Assembly (NCBI GenBank): GCA_032622095.1
Contig: CP136065.1
Span: 39,871,503 to 39,935,502, forward strand
Source of the DNA: Siphonodentalium dalli
Taxonomy: Eukaryota; Mollusca; Scaphopoda; Gadilida; Siphonodentaliidae
Direction of reading: 5' to 3'
Length of the DNA: 64,000 nucleotides
The translations under genes and the position numbers were made by a program. Shown in pieces: positions 45,458-58,099 of this stretch. Every line of letters begins with the position of its first letter. Position 1 is the first letter of the stretch. The notes under the pieces are model-generated. The model was not told the DNA's origin and did not search any database. It saw only the letters and a program-made list of their open reading frames with translations.

Positions 45458-47665
45458 AGCTCACATTGATTCATCAGTCGGATTCCGTTTTGGCGTCTGA
45501 TTTTATCGGTCTCTTTTCTCAAGTTAGATTGAAAGCTCATTTGCCGAACGAAATCATAAGTACGATGTTTCACATTTCATAACGCTATAATTATATTACT
45601 GCAAATCCAGGTTTAAACCTTGTGGTTTAAACTCGAGCTGACGAATCGGACACGAAAACACAGGGGTGATTGCTCTTTTCAGCTTTTTAGCGTAACAGGG
45701 ACCAACGGACTTATTGATAAGAAGCATGTCCCAGCATGCCCCAGTAAATTAATAGCTGCGGTTTAGCACCCCTCCATGATTGGGCAAAACATGGTAGTAA
45801 TTTGCTGGGAATTGCCTGTTACTCCATAGAACACAATGGAACTGCGTCAGTGAGCCACCGTGTGCAGTAACAGTTGTCATCGTCTGATCCACTTAATCAC
45901 AGATCATGTTCTAACATCATCAATGTGATCCAAATTTCCCAGATGCGTTTTTCTGTGAATTTTATGAGATTCATTTCTTTCATTGGGAAAAGATATCACA
46001 ATAATAGTTTCATCTTTGTAAACCTATTACAATAAGCATCTACACACAAAACCTAAACGACATGTTTACTATCTATACGCGTATAGAAAATAAACACCTA
46101 CACGAAAAGTTAAACATGTCAACCCGACTCTGTTTTTGTTCAGTGTATATATCGGACTTATAATACTGCGACAAATTCAAATAACTCTATACTACGTACA
46201 TGATGAGTCAAAACCAATATCTACATTTTACGTACATTTTGGTCCCGACAATATTGTGTGGAAAATTCCTGTGACAAATACATGTATGTTTTATGCCGTT
46301 TTTCTTTTCTCCTTATTTGACTTTCAAAAAAGGCTTTGGTCAACATGCCAGTGCATTACTCTAACTTGATTTCTGTCATTCTGGTGTGCTATGTTTGATG
46401 CCCAACCACCCTGGACTCTTGTTGCTTGGTAGACCCCATGCAAACTACCAATATAGGTTACCCATATTAACAGACATAAGTCACAATGTCATCATTTTCG
46501 AACGAACGTGTTAGGGTTTGGTTTCTAGTTTATCATTGCAACCTAAAATGACGTATCGAAACGGTCTTATGGATACCGATCGGCAATCTAATCTACGTCC
46601 ACATAGCTGGCAAATTTTCCTGAAATTCTTCTCTGATGGACACCTTTGGCAGTATATTGAGTGATAAATTTGGGACTTGCATGGATGTGCTGTATATGAT
46701 TATTAGAGCTATGAGTTATGAGCTATGCAAAATTTATTATTGTCAGCTACTTGAAGGCTAATTGTGGGGAAGTTTTGGGGATTTGAGTTCTAGCATAACT
46801 TATTTGAATACTGGGATCGCATTCATCCTGCATAAAAAACGGTGGTGTGTACATACATCTTATAAGAAGTTCATCATTGATATAACACAATATTGCACTA
46901 TTGACTTAAAACTTGCCATATAAATTTGCTAGTGTGTGGACGTAGCCTTAGGCTGTATCAGTGCAGCATTCCTTGCACTGGGACGCACACTATATGTGCC
47001 AGTAAGGTAACGTGACATACATGTAGGCTTATATACCAATGGTGGTTAGTTATAAAAACGACTATAGATAGATGGTTTAAGTATCCGTAAGCTATCGTCC
47101 TTCTTCACAAATTCTTCATAGGATCACATAATGTAAATCTCGAACATGTGAATATCAATGGGAAAATGACAAATATAAGCGTATACAGCTACAGTCAGAT
47201 CCCTTTCTCATCTTGTACATGCTGGGACACACGTTTTAACATTTTATAATGCATGTGTTGTAAGTCAGCTTTTTATTGAGAATAACATATTGTTTACACT
47301 AAATCTCGAACATATTACCAAACTCTAACAGCGAACTTCAGCCAGGGGCCATGCCTGAGAAATATATTTCCTAACAGCGCGCGTGATGTTATCCTGTAAA
47401 TTATTCTAAGAGAAGGTTTTAAATAAGAACACAACTATTCTGATCTAATTCCATCGTGCCCACAGGGCATTCAAGTAAATAACGAGATGTTGTGTTCATT
47501 TATGTGAATTAAATTGAAATGGTGTCATTATTCGTGGTCCCGATACGAATGTTGTAAATTATTCGCAGACTATTTTTGTCAAACCTTTTTATTTTATGTA
47601 CAGCTATCCCTGACCATAGTGCATTCAAATCGCAGACAAACGACACAATTAAAGTTGCGACTAAC
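45458..47665. other. No gene recognised
   Basis: About 2.2 kb without a gene. At 45608-45650 GGTTTAAACC and GACGAATCGG resemble words at 55255-55375 and 55869-55925. The 77-codon frame at 46136-46369 lacks a domain. Confidence 0.4.
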
Positions 47666-48109
47666 TTAACCCTTTGATGACGGAAGCTTCCTGATTTTTT
47701 GCGAAAACCCTGTGCCAATGCATTCTCTTATATATGCGAGTCGACCATAGGTCGCCTCCCATATATAAGAGAATGCATTGGCCTAACAAAATTTATATTA
47801 TTTTTTATAATTGTTAAATAATGCAAGAAAAAAAAATTGTTAAAAGTAAGACAAAAATGATAAAAATTGATAACGAATGTAAGAAAAATGATAACAAAAA
47901 TGATAAAAATTGTTAAAGAATGTAAGAAAAAAATGATATATTTTTAAAGAATGTAAGAAAAATTAATAAACAATGATAGAAAATTGTTAGTCCAATGCAT
48001 TCTCTTATATATGCGAGGCGACCTATGGTCGACTCGAATATATAAGAGAATGCATTGACACAGGGTCTTTAATGGTGCGCCAGCGCAGCTCCCACCATGA
48101 AAGGGTTAA
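47666..48109. mobile_element. piggyBac-like MITE, TTAACCCTTTGATGACGG type
   Basis: TTAA borders at 47666-47669 and 48106-48109; ends TTAACCCTTTGATGACGG and CCATGAAAGGGTTAA. The two subterminal regions differ (GAAGCTTCCTGATTTTTTGC on the left, GCGCCAGCGCAGCTCCCACC on the right). Mirror hairpins at about 47716-47783 and 47993-48059 enclose an AT-rich spacer. Confidence 0.87.
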
Positions 48110-49340
48110 TCCCCACAACGATTATAAACGATTTTCCTATGATCTATGCCCGATTGCAATGATCGCAGATGTGTAGAGTGACGTTGCTCGAGAGTCTTAA
48201 TTGATTCTGGAGTGCAGCTTTGAATTTAAAAACAGGATCCAACCAAATTTCCCAACTCTGGGCAACATCATTTTTATCAAACAACCTTCAGTATCTCTTG
48301 AATGAATGATGCTTTAATCTCACCTGTTTACATGGAACATGAACATATCTCAAACATTCCAACTGGTCGGAAAAAACATAACAGCCTATGATTAGGATTA
48401 TAAACGACATATATTTCAGTCTTATTTTTTACGGTAAGTGGGGAACTCTCTTCTCAAATCTTACTTTGACGTATTTTACGCTAAATATTGGTTGGAAAGT
48501 TAATTTATCAAAACCAACTGAGACTAGTATTTGGTATGAAATTTCCGTCTACATAAAATATTGGTGAAAGTTTAGATTGCACCCCATATATACCCCCTGT
48601 CGCCGATATCCTAATGTATATATGTGGGAGATATATGTGGCCCGCAGCTGCACACATGTCGGTACGATATATGCGTTTGTGTGATGAATCGTCAATATGA
48701 ATTTCCAGACCATTTACAACTGATTGGGACAATATATTCAGTATCGAATGCGTTAATATAGCAGGCTCTGTTATATTGACGGGAATCCACAAGCATGTAA
48801 CCCCTTTGAACTGCAAATATATCCCCTGCGCGCGTGGTGTTACACGACAGGGCATCTTATAGATGCGCGTTTCATTATCGGATGACCTATCTTTTCATTT
48901 ATATGGGTTCACCATTTCAACGCTATCACCCGATGACTGTAAACTGCACTGCCATTACCAGCTCGGTGGATTAACAAAACTCGTGGCTAACCGGATTAAA
49001 GCATGAAACTTGATACATATGTTCTTTGAGAAATGGGTAATATTTGTGGCGGGGGTGCATGCCCAGACAACCAGATACTGGTGAGGAATGAATCTGCTTT
49101 CCATGGCAACGGCATGTGGAAAATTGGAGGAAAGTGAAATACCTATGTCTGTGAAATATAGTTGGTACTATATCTGACACCAAATTTTACACAAAAATAA
49201 AATAAACATCTGAACATGAAAGACAAATGCAGCTAACATTTTTGGCCCATTGAATACGATTATGACACACGTAGATATAAATCATTACCTTCTTTATGAC
49301 GACCCACAAATGTCCCCCTCACCTGCTGGGACATTTGGTC
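48110..49340. other. No gene recognised; possible eroded hAT-like end
   Basis: Positions about 48530-48600 (GGTATGAAATTTCC, then CCCCCTGTCGCCGATATCCT) resemble the right ends of the hAT-like copies (CCCCCCTGTCGCCACGTC). No left end was found. Confidence 0.3.
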
Positions 49341-49349
49341 AGGAATTTT

Positions 49350-49523
49350 GAGGGGGCCGCCAGTGACTCAGGTGGTAAGATGCATGTGGCATTATGCCAA
49401 CACGGGCAGTGCAGCCACTCTGTAGCTGGTTTGAAGCACGAACAGTGCGGATTTGTACACGCTTGTCAGTTATTTTCCGCGGGTCGGTGTTATTTGCGTG
49501 TATTGGAGCGATTTCCCTGTAAT
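49350..49523 (+). mobile_element. Possible tRNA-derived SINE head
   Basis: GCCGCCAGTGACTCAGGTGG resembles a polymerase III A box in context, and CTGGTTTGAAGC about 65 bp later is a weak B box (GGTTCGANNCC is usual). No tail, no second copy in the window. The call rests on these two boxes only. Confidence 0.3.
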
Positions 49524-49725
49524 TTAACCCTTTCATGACGGCATCTGCGCTGGTGCAACATTAAAGACCCTGTGACAATGCATTATCTTATATATGAGAG
49601 TCGAATATAGGCCGCCTCGCATATATGAGACAATGCATTAGCCTAATAAATTTTATCATTTTTTCTTACATTCTTTATCAATTTGTATAGTTTTCTTACA
49701 TTTTTAACAATTTTTTTTATCTCTG
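49524..49725. mobile_element. Truncated piggyBac-like MITE, TTAACCCTTTCATGACGG type
   Basis: TTAACCCTTTCATGACGGCA, then CTGCGCTGGTGCAACATTAA, one diverged hairpin (about 49574-49640) and the AT-rich spacer; the second hairpin and right end are missing. Confidence 0.78.
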
Positions 49726-50335
49726 ACAATGCTGTGATATGAACTAGAGGCTAAAACGACAACAAACTTCAAGAATTAAAACCATATATATATGTAGAGA
49801 AACAAAAAATAGATATAGAAAACTCGTGTGATACAAGTTAGAGTTACATTTATATACATGTAGACATATCGACCAGGTGCAGAGAACGAGGATGAATTAA
49901 GGTTTGAATTGGATATCGAACGCATCCGCAACGATGTTGTTCCGTCGAATGTGATTATTGCGCTGTACATATAAGCAATCAACGTCTTTTTTGCTGCGTT
50001 TATTGGCATGCACGGCTGTAAGTGGCCACAGAACATACTGTATAATTTCACGAATACAAAGTATGTTGTTCGGCCACTTAAAATTTGATACACCCATAAC
50101 TGTTACAAAAAATACGTGGATTGCTTATAATTACCCCCCGGAACATTAATTTCAACATATTAGAAAGAACTATCTCAAATAAGTTTGATGTAAAAATCCA
50201 CAATTTCCGTTAGTCTAGTATCCATTTCGAACGATTGGACGAAGTTTTATTGATCGATTTTGTCTACAAAGAAAAAGCGCGATAAAGAAGTTCAAGGCCG
50301 CGCAAGTCAATATCGATGACACAATGAAACTAATG
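49726..50335. other. No gene recognised
   Basis: Overlapping short frames on both strands; no domain. Confidence 0.4.
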
Positions 50336-50343
50336 CAGAGAGA

Positions 50344-50598
50344 CAAGCCTTGAAATAGTGTGTCTGTCATTTGCAGAATGAGGTCCCCAGAGGGTGAATT
50401 TAGTGATGCTACCCCGCATAGCGGGCTAGCATTACCAAATTCACCCTATGGGGACCTCATTCTGCTTACACCTAAGCAGAATGAGGTTTCCCAGAGGGTG
50501 AATTTGGTGATGCTAGCCCGCTATGCGGGGTAGCATCACTAAATTCACCCTCTGGGGACCTCATTCTGCAAATGACAGACACGCTATTTCAAGGCTTG
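50344..50598. mobile_element. Complete 255-bp double-hairpin MITE with 8-bp duplication (hAT-like)
   Basis: Ends CAAGCCTTGAAATAGTGTGT and the inverse (ACACGCTATTTCAAGGCTTG). Exact 8-bp duplication CAGAGAGA at 50336-50343 and 50599-50606. Two hairpins of about 92 bp (about 50374-50465 and 50475-50570), each built on GCAGAATGAGGT...AGAGGGTGAATTT and its inverse, face each other. Larger relatives are at 29404 and 63635. Confidence 0.88.
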
Positions 50599-50606
50599 CA
50601 GAGAGA

Positions 50607-51611
50607 ATTGTTTCATTAAAATTACTTTCCGAATAGGAACATGCAAGTTACATACTGTATGGATTTGAAGTAAATCCTCTTGATATATATTGAAAGTGTG
50701 TAATTATGTCGCGAATTACGCCTTTAAAAATTGAATCTGGTGTTTCCTGATTCGTAGTAGGATGCTAACCATATAGTTATCACAGATGAAGCCAGTTATC
50801 ACCACAGGAATGTTATTTTGGAAACAGTGCAACAAAGCGACCAGCTTTGACTTTGAGACGAACACTTTCATTTCACTGCAGAAAGATCAGTAACCAAGCA
50901 CATATCGTAAACACTCTAGAACGGTATTTCGGTCCGGGAACAAATGACTCGCGCGACTGTTAACCATTATACGCCGGTGACACTTGTTAGTTTCATTTAC
51001 CATGTTTAATTTCTTTGCAAATCTTAGCACGAGTCTTGTTTATTTATCTAGGTATTTGTGAACCGAGGGTTATCAGTACGGTTATTGGCAGGGAAGTCCT
51101 ACCCGAAGGAAATCTGATGCAACATATAAATTCCCTTTAATAAGAAGTATCGAAAAGTTTTCATACACATTTGAAGGAATGCGACGTATAGGCGTGGTCA
51201 TATCATTCGATACTGCTGTTATTTATGTTCCTGAAAGTAATCAAGAAATTTAGGTTATCGAGAAATAACATTAATGGCAAAATGCGTGACATACAGCCTA
51301 TTGTTTATGATTAAATTGTATATGTACTATCTTCATCTGATATAACGAACAACCAACCACCGACCCGACTGGAGCACTCTATCAGGCAATCTAACAAAAA
51401 GTAACAAATACCGTGGCATTGAACATTAATCGCGCGGTACAATAAGCACGTCTCGAACAAAAATAGATGATCTCAGAAGAAAACAGTATAAATGTTTGAC
51501 TTGTACATGGAGCTCATCCACAATCGTGAAGGCAGGGAAGTGGTTAGATAGTCTCTATTTGAGAACGTCCACTGTAGAATCGGTCACTAAGAACCAACTA
51601 ATCATTGGTTT
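50607..51611. other. No gene recognised
   Basis: No domain-bearing frame or clear repeat. Confidence 0.4.
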
Positions 51612-52137
51612 AAAGGCACGGGCGGCGTTCGTTGCAGAAATATTGATATTTGTTCAAATCGCCATCAACAGAAGGAACACCAAAATATATACAGTTCCGC
51701 TCATATGCCAAACATAATCAGCGCGTAAATAGTATAATGTCGTCAAGACGTACGATGATGTACGTAAACAAGAGCCTGCTCGTGTTACAGAAGTTGTGCT
51801 TCTGTTTACATAACACATCGCAATTCTATTGGTTAATCACACAAAAATGATATAAACGCTCTTTATTATTTCCATATCAGGAAAACAGTAACAAATAACG
51901 CTCTTTATGTTTACCATATCCGGATCTAAACAAAAGCCAGGAAACGTAACGTGTTTTTGCTTTTGTTTACATAACAAAGGGGGAAAATTGACAATAACAT
52001 ACTGTTTATGCCATATTTCTGATTGGCATAAGAACAAAATCTGTCTATATCTTACTATTCCTTCTGTTTATGGCGGTTTTTGACGGAGGTGAATATTTTA
52101 ACAGTATACCCACCGCCAACGCCGCCCGTATCTTTAA
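51612..52137. mobile_element. TTAA-flanked element, AGGCACGGGCGGCG ends, copy 2
   Basis: TTTAAAGGCACGGGCGGCGT to CGCCGCCCGTATCTTTAAC. High similarity to copy 1 (32596-33117) along its whole length, same orientation. Confidence 0.85.
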
Positions 52138-52422
52138 CATTGCAGGATCTGACTGTACGGTCACTGAGGATGAATATGTTAATGACACAAAACTGCCTGT
52201 TTGAAATACTTACAATCTTGTACTGAACCCCGGTAACATCAAAACGTGTGGCGATCGAGCATTTTCGGTAGCTGGGCAATTTCTTTGGCACCAACTACCT
52301 ATTTCTATCAAACTGCACTAGCTATTTCTGAAATAAAATCTTCCAAATTGCTTTCCCACTTAAGAAGACCCGATTAAATACACCGCACAATTTGATGAAA
52401 CCATGGTGTCTAAATTTATTTA

Positions 52423-52921
52423 AAGGCACGTGAGGCCTTAGTTGTCGAAAATATTCATATTTGTTCCAATCACCGTAAACAGAAAAACATTAAAACGCAT
52501 ACAGTTTCGTTTATATATACCATGACCATCGCGTAAACAGCATGTTATCATAAAGATTTACTATATTTTACCTAAGCAAGAGCCTGATTGTGTTACAGAA
52601 GACAGCACAATGCTGCTGGCTAATCACACACAAATGGCATAAACGCTCTTTATTAGTTCCATATCAGGAATTGACCAACAAAGAACGCTCTTTATGTCTA
52701 CCATCATAATATAAACAAACACCAGAAAAGTTACTTTTTATGTTTTTGTTTACACAACAATGGTCAAATATATGACAATAACATACTGTTTATGCGATAT
52801 TTCTTATTTGTATACGGACAAAGTCTGTCTACATTTTGTTGTTCTTTCTGTTTGTGGCGGTTTTTGACGGGTGGAAATATTTTCACAGGATACCCACCGC
52901 CAAGGCCAACCGTACCTTTAA
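52423..52921. mobile_element. TTAA-flanked element, AGGCACGTGAGGCC ends, copy 3 (diverged)
   Basis: TTTAAAGGCACGTGAGGCCT to GGCCAACCGTACCTTTAATG. Retains AACGCTCTTTATTAGTTCCA and CATACTGTTTATGCGATATT; clearly older or from another subfamily. It lies 285 bp from copy 2. Confidence 0.8.
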
Positions 52922-54303
52922 TGCATGTATATATGTTTATATATATATTTGTCTATGTGAAGCCCGAGAGGATTCGTGGCTCAAAACTGCATTAGTATTA
53001 TTATTTATGTAAAAAAAAAAAAAAATGGAATTCTTTATTGACACTATATACATGGACATATTCATATATTTAAAATACAGCATAATGACAATAACAAAAA
53101 TAATGTCCTGGTATTTTCGGGAGGGGGGTACGTTCGCACGCAACTCACACGTTCAAAATCGAAGACACATCATGAGTGTTTTTGATTACACAGACTATGT
53201 TTATGACTGGAATGTCGCCAGAAATCTTTTAGTATGCTTTTAAATATACATGTAATTTATAGTCTCCGATATGACAAAAATTGCCTCTATCCGTGCACCG
53301 AATTTATATATAATTCGACAATCATCAGCAAGTTATTTGTCCTCAAAGTACTTGACAGGGCATGTATCATTTTTAGTTTTATACCTATAATATAAATGAG
53401 GTCAGGGTTTACTTGAATATGGAGCGCTTCAACAACCCTGAGGGTGATGTTAGGTGACATATAGTGGAAGTGAATTTATCATTGACCAGACGCGATCGAT
53501 ATCACTTCACCATATCGAGGTTTACTCGCAGATTCGTTCCACATCAATTCTCGGCTGTACGTCTGTGTTATTTAGACACTCGGCAAGGTACACATAGATA
53601 GGCCAAAGGTGGACATCTCAGTTTATATCAGGTTTCATCGATTTTATAATAGAGTCGACATTATTCTTATTAATCTAGATTACTTCTGATTACTGTAGCT
53701 ACCATCACTAGTTTGCGGGCTAGTGCATTCTGCTTGATGATTTGATGAATATTGGATCAACGCAGAATATAGGTGGAACTAGCGGGTTCTTACAGACAGT
53801 ATATTTGTTATAATGAGGTAGATGCAGGTTGTTTATTCCACTGCATGAGTTGGAAACCATCAGCACACTGTTCAAACTATTCCCTGCCTATCCGTGCAAA
53901 TGGAGGCTTTTCTTACGTCATAAGGCCGCGTACAGACAGCTGACATAATTGGCTGTCAGTTTGTTTTTGTTTTTGTCTATTGCACACTTTTGAATGAAAA
54001 TTGTTGGAAATAAAAAATTATCTTCGACTTTATTATTTGTTATTAAAATGTCACGAGTGATTGCATCATTGCACGATTGATTCTTGCCAGATATTTGAAG
54101 AAGGATTCTGTTATATTATCAATACGATAAGTTGACTTGATCTCTCGAATGATCACCACGTGAAGAACAAATCAACACATGAATATCTAATACGTTGCAG
54201 AAAATTCAAATGGCAGATACTAAGGATATGTTCTTAGTGCCAACCATCGATAACAACGTCCTCAAACACACCGTAGAATGCGCATCAAAGAAGTCCATGG
54301 CTT
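52922..54303. other. No gene recognised
   Basis: Contains a (A)15 run near 53010. Frames are short and domainless. Confidence 0.4.
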
Positions 54304-54494
54304 TTAACCCTTTCATGACAGGAGCTGCGCTGGTGCAGCATTAAATACCATGTGCCAGTGCATTCTCTTATATATGTGAATCTCCCATATCTTACAATGT
54401 CAACTGGGCGACTCGCATATATAAGAGAATGCATGGCATTGGCACAGGGTTTTCGCAAAATTTCAAAAAGCTCCAGTCATGAAATACAATTTAA
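54304..54494. mobile_element. Short piggyBac-like MITE, TTAACCCTTTCATGACAGG type, single hairpin
   Basis: TTAA at 54304-54307; left end TTAACCCTTTCATGACAGGA. Right end is eroded (CATGAAATACAATTTAA, TTAA 54491-54494). Only one hairpin of the pair is present, with an altered loop, and the right arm carries an extra GCATG. Confidence 0.78.
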
Positions 54495-55250
54495 GGAATT
54501 ACACATATCTCAATGCCCATGTTTATTTGACTGTTATGCGTATGCACCGAATAAGTAGTTTGTCCTAGTAAAATATAGCCTTATACGCATTGCCTTCAAA
54601 CTGTCCAGTAAATACCGTAATACTCTCTTTGCTTCTGTACCAAGTAAGTTAGGTACTAATTACAAGCAACTTCAGAAATACACACACAAAACCTAGCAAG
54701 TTGAAATCCATAGTACATAAAGCAGAACATTCTTTAAAAGCACCACAACTCTACTATAATATGTGCAATTGAGTCACCAAGCAAATGTATAGCAACCGTG
54801 TTGCATTCAGTTGTGTGGTACATCCTGGCTGTCCCTGTAAACACATACAAAACAACCCACCAGCGCATCTCTCTCTTTTGACGAGTGTACTTACGAAGTT
54901 TCATTAGAGTATATAATTTAGCCCTTGAGACCAGACCACGTTTAAGTATACTTTAGAATATCTGACTTATATATATATACATAATTGAGTCACACGTTAA
55001 TACACCTTACAGGCAGCCTCGTCCCTGTTACATTGGAAAAAACTACATTAAAAGTACAGGATATCAGAACTTATAATCAATGGATACGGGGTACATGGTG
55101 TGTGGGATTCTGGAGCTGGTGTTACAGTTGTAAAGCAAACTCTGTGTCACCCAACAATATGACAAGGATGTTGATAGTAAATCGTACCTGAGACAGCGGA
55201 GAAACAATTTCCCCGGCACATATACCACTGATGATGACTAGAGACCCGAA
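54495..55250. other. No gene recognised
   Basis: Unremarkable sequence; a weak possible exon on the minus strand at about 55185-55262 is discussed among the rejected items. Confidence 0.4.
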
Positions 55251-55254
55251 CACC

Positions 55255-55380
55255 ATATTCGTCACCTCCGGTTTAAACCAGGTCCAGGTAAAACTTTGAG
55301 AGCTCAATCCGTGGTTTATACTCGCGACCGCAGGTCTAAGTGACGCATTCGTCATCTCTGGTTTAAACTTGGTCCAGCCA
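55255..55380. repeat. GGTTTAAAC/GATGACGAATC dispersed repeat
   Basis: CCGGTTTAAACCAGGTCCAG at 55268 and TCTGGTTTAAACTTGGTCCA at 55356, with GACGCATTCGTCATC between. Related words: 45608-45650, 55652-55670 and 55869-55925 (GGTTTAAACTCGAAGG, GATGACGAATCCGG). Probably a small element family whose ends I could not define. Confidence 0.45.
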
Positions 55381-57002
55381 GACCAGTGGTTTAGCAGTAG
55401 TTTCTCTGTATCGTCGAGATAATTAATCGTAATTGCCCAATGCGGACTGTCGGATTCTACCGACCGCTAAAATCGATAATTACGACAGAGAGCATATTTT
55501 GATTGGAAATTTATAAGCAAGAAGTACTCTTACCTGTAAAGTGTGTGGGGATAAGTTTTGTCAATTGCGATATTTGTTTGCGTTTTATAACATTAAAACT
55601 AAATCATATAATTCGACGGTCCACCTAAACCCCGTCTATGGAGGCCAGATCTGAGATGACGAATCCATCTTTTCTGAAAAGCTTTTTACGTGGGGGGGGG
55701 GGGGCGCTGTACACATCTCGATTGGTAGCGTGTCCATGTGCATGTGCTTGTTCGCGATATTTGAGGGCGTGACGGACAATCATACTACTGGCCTGTTTGT
55801 TGTCCGCCTGGTAATTGGGTAGTTTGATTGCATGCTCATCTCATAGACTCTGCTAGCCACCATCAACCAAGGTAGGTTTAAACCAGGTTTAAACTCGAAG
55901 GTTAAAACTGGAGATGACGAATCCGGCCGAACTGCTAGCACTCCTAGCTGCCGAAAGACAAGTATTTCACGACCTGCAAGATAGTACTAGAATACAAGAG
56001 AAAATCAATTAGTTCCAGTAAAACATTGCGAACATCACCACTCTTATCGGAAAAATAACCCTCAATGAAAATAAAGAAGAAATAAAAAAAATTCAAATTC
56101 AAATAGTTCCATCTAGTTTCCTTTCGTGCTCTAATAAATGCATACCATGGGGTGAATTGTTAATGGGATTGACCCATCATGGGCACGCCCCTATCTCGAC
56201 TTAAGACACAAGCACTGTAATACTACATGCATAACCCCGTTGTACTGATACGTGTATCTAGAATAACGGCTTGTCCGTTTTCGGTCACATTTATTACACA
56301 AATTCGGCTTTATATGATATGACGCGTATCTTGATTTAGAATCAGAATTGAATGCCCGCGATAACTCCAAAATCAAACGAATAGTCATCAATCGGGACAG
56401 TAAATGAGCACTTTTTCCGAAATCAAAAGCGACAATCCGCGAGTATATATTGAATTAGACAAATGGATGTCAGTTTGCTTTGCGCCGGTCACCGACAATC
56501 AATCGAAATATATTGATAAAACACAAAAAGCAAATTGAATAGCGAAGTACACAAATAACCACTTTCTGTGGTTTGTGTCGAGATAATTTCTGGCAGATGA
56601 ATGCGTCTGGAAGGCTAAGTTCCCCTGTGTTTATACGCAAACTACACGTTCGGAAGACGCTGTGATACATCATTGAATTTTAAAACACGCTTAGAAACCA
56701 CAAGCGAATATTATTTTATGTTCCATACCCTGGCATGCCATCAATTTATGTGTGTGCATGCAGATGTCCCACGTCGCGTGGCTTATATAATTTGGCTGCA
56801 CACGATGCGAGTAATTACGAAGCTCCATCTGGTATAGCTTGTGTGTTTGTCTCCGGCATAGCTCAGCTTTTGAGGATGACGCTGGGGTGACTTTATGTTG
56901 AACTCTCATGGAAGATATCAACAATTAAATACAAGAGCGTTACCTGTCAGTCTGTTCTCCTGAAAATAATCTAATATTGAACTTATTTCAAAAACACAAA
57001 TG
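55381..57002. other. No gene recognised
   Basis: Holds a (G)12 run at about 55691 and another GGTTTAAACTCGAAGG repeat at 55885. Frames at 56191-56924 are short and domainless. Confidence 0.4.
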
Positions 57003-57814
57003 TGACCCGCCATATCAAATCCAGTCGGAAGTCGGGATTTTTTTTACCCTGTGCCAATGCATTCTCTTATATATACGAGTCGACCATATGTCGCCTCGCA
57101 TATATAAGAGAATGAATTGGCCTAACAATTTTTTATCATTTTTGTTAAATAAATGTTTCTGACAATTTTTAGGACATAAAATAAAAAACATCCATTACCC
57201 TGCAGGGAGCCCCACACATATATAGAAAGAAGCATAGGTGCCTTATGTCAAGCTCAGGCAATATATCCGGTTAATATATCAATATATGTGGTTAGTTAGT
57301 CAATAGACGCAGCCTCTTTGCAATTATATTTGGCTACTTTTGTCAATATTGGAGGTTAGTTAGTCAATATATGCAGAAAATTTGTCAATATATGTGGTTA
57401 GTTAAGTCAATATATGCAGCTACTTTGCAAATATATGCAGCTATGTTTCCAATATATGTGGTTAGTTGGTCAATACTTTGGACATTAATTTGGTTAGTTA
57501 GTCAATATATATAGCAAATTAGTCATTATATGCGGTTAGTTTAATAGTCAATATATGTGGTTAGTTAGTCACTATATGCAGTTACTTAGTCAATATATGT
57601 GTCAGTGTCATGTTTGTCTGGGGCTCTGTATGGGTGAAATTATAAAATTGTTAAAGGATACAAGTAAATATTATTAAAATTGTAAACAATTGTTAGGCCA
57701 ATGCATTCTCTTATATATGCGAGGCGACCTATGGTCGACTCGCATATATAAGAGAATGCATTGGCACAGGGTAAAAAAATCCCGACTTCCGACTGGATTT
57801 GATATGGCGGGTCA
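57003..57814. mobile_element. TGACCCGCCATATC-ended MITE with shared hairpin core, long form
   Basis: Ends TGACCCGCCATATCAAATCC and its inverse. Mirror hairpins at about 57055-57121 and 57702-57768. The insert (57198-57634) is inverted relative to the one at 41907-41993 and longer, with a tandem array of TTAGTTAGTCAATATATG units. Confidence 0.87.
57290..57605. repeat. TTAGTTAGTCAATATATG degenerate tandem array
   Basis: About a dozen degenerate units of 25-35 bp, with alternating GTGGTTAGTTAGTCAATATA and GCAGCTACTTTGCAA forms. It is the part missing from the short form at 41725. Confidence 0.85.
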
Positions 57815-58098
57815 TAAATGAGCCCAAATTGGTATTATTTGAATTTGAATTACGCTCTATATGAACCTAAATGTACTCACTTTATATTGTGTCCACTATG
57901 AGCATATTTCCGAATCAAATAAGTCCAGTATGATCCTATGTGAATATTTAGGTCAAGTATTAACCTATTTGCACGAAGATATGTTGCACCGGTGTAAAGC
58001 ATCTGGACGGACTTCGCTCATCTTAACCTCCAAATTTAATTTACACATATTTTGGAAGGAGGGGAGAAAGTCGATAAATACACGAGATGCCGATATGT
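57815..58098. other. No gene recognised
   Basis: A 79-codon frame at 57861-58100 has no domain. Confidence 0.35.
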
Positions 58099-58099
58099 A

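Noticed and set aside
55185-55262. Possible membrane-protein exon on the minus strand (NMVFGSLVIISGICAGEIV before a CAG|GTACG donor)
   Set aside because: Only about 25 residues, no clear acceptor, no neighbouring exons, and it adjoins a dispersed repeat. A transporter call would be guesswork.
55530-55545. Good splice-donor match (ACAG|GTAAGAG) on the minus strand
   Set aside because: No coding-like sequence upstream on that strand; single donor motifs are expected by chance.
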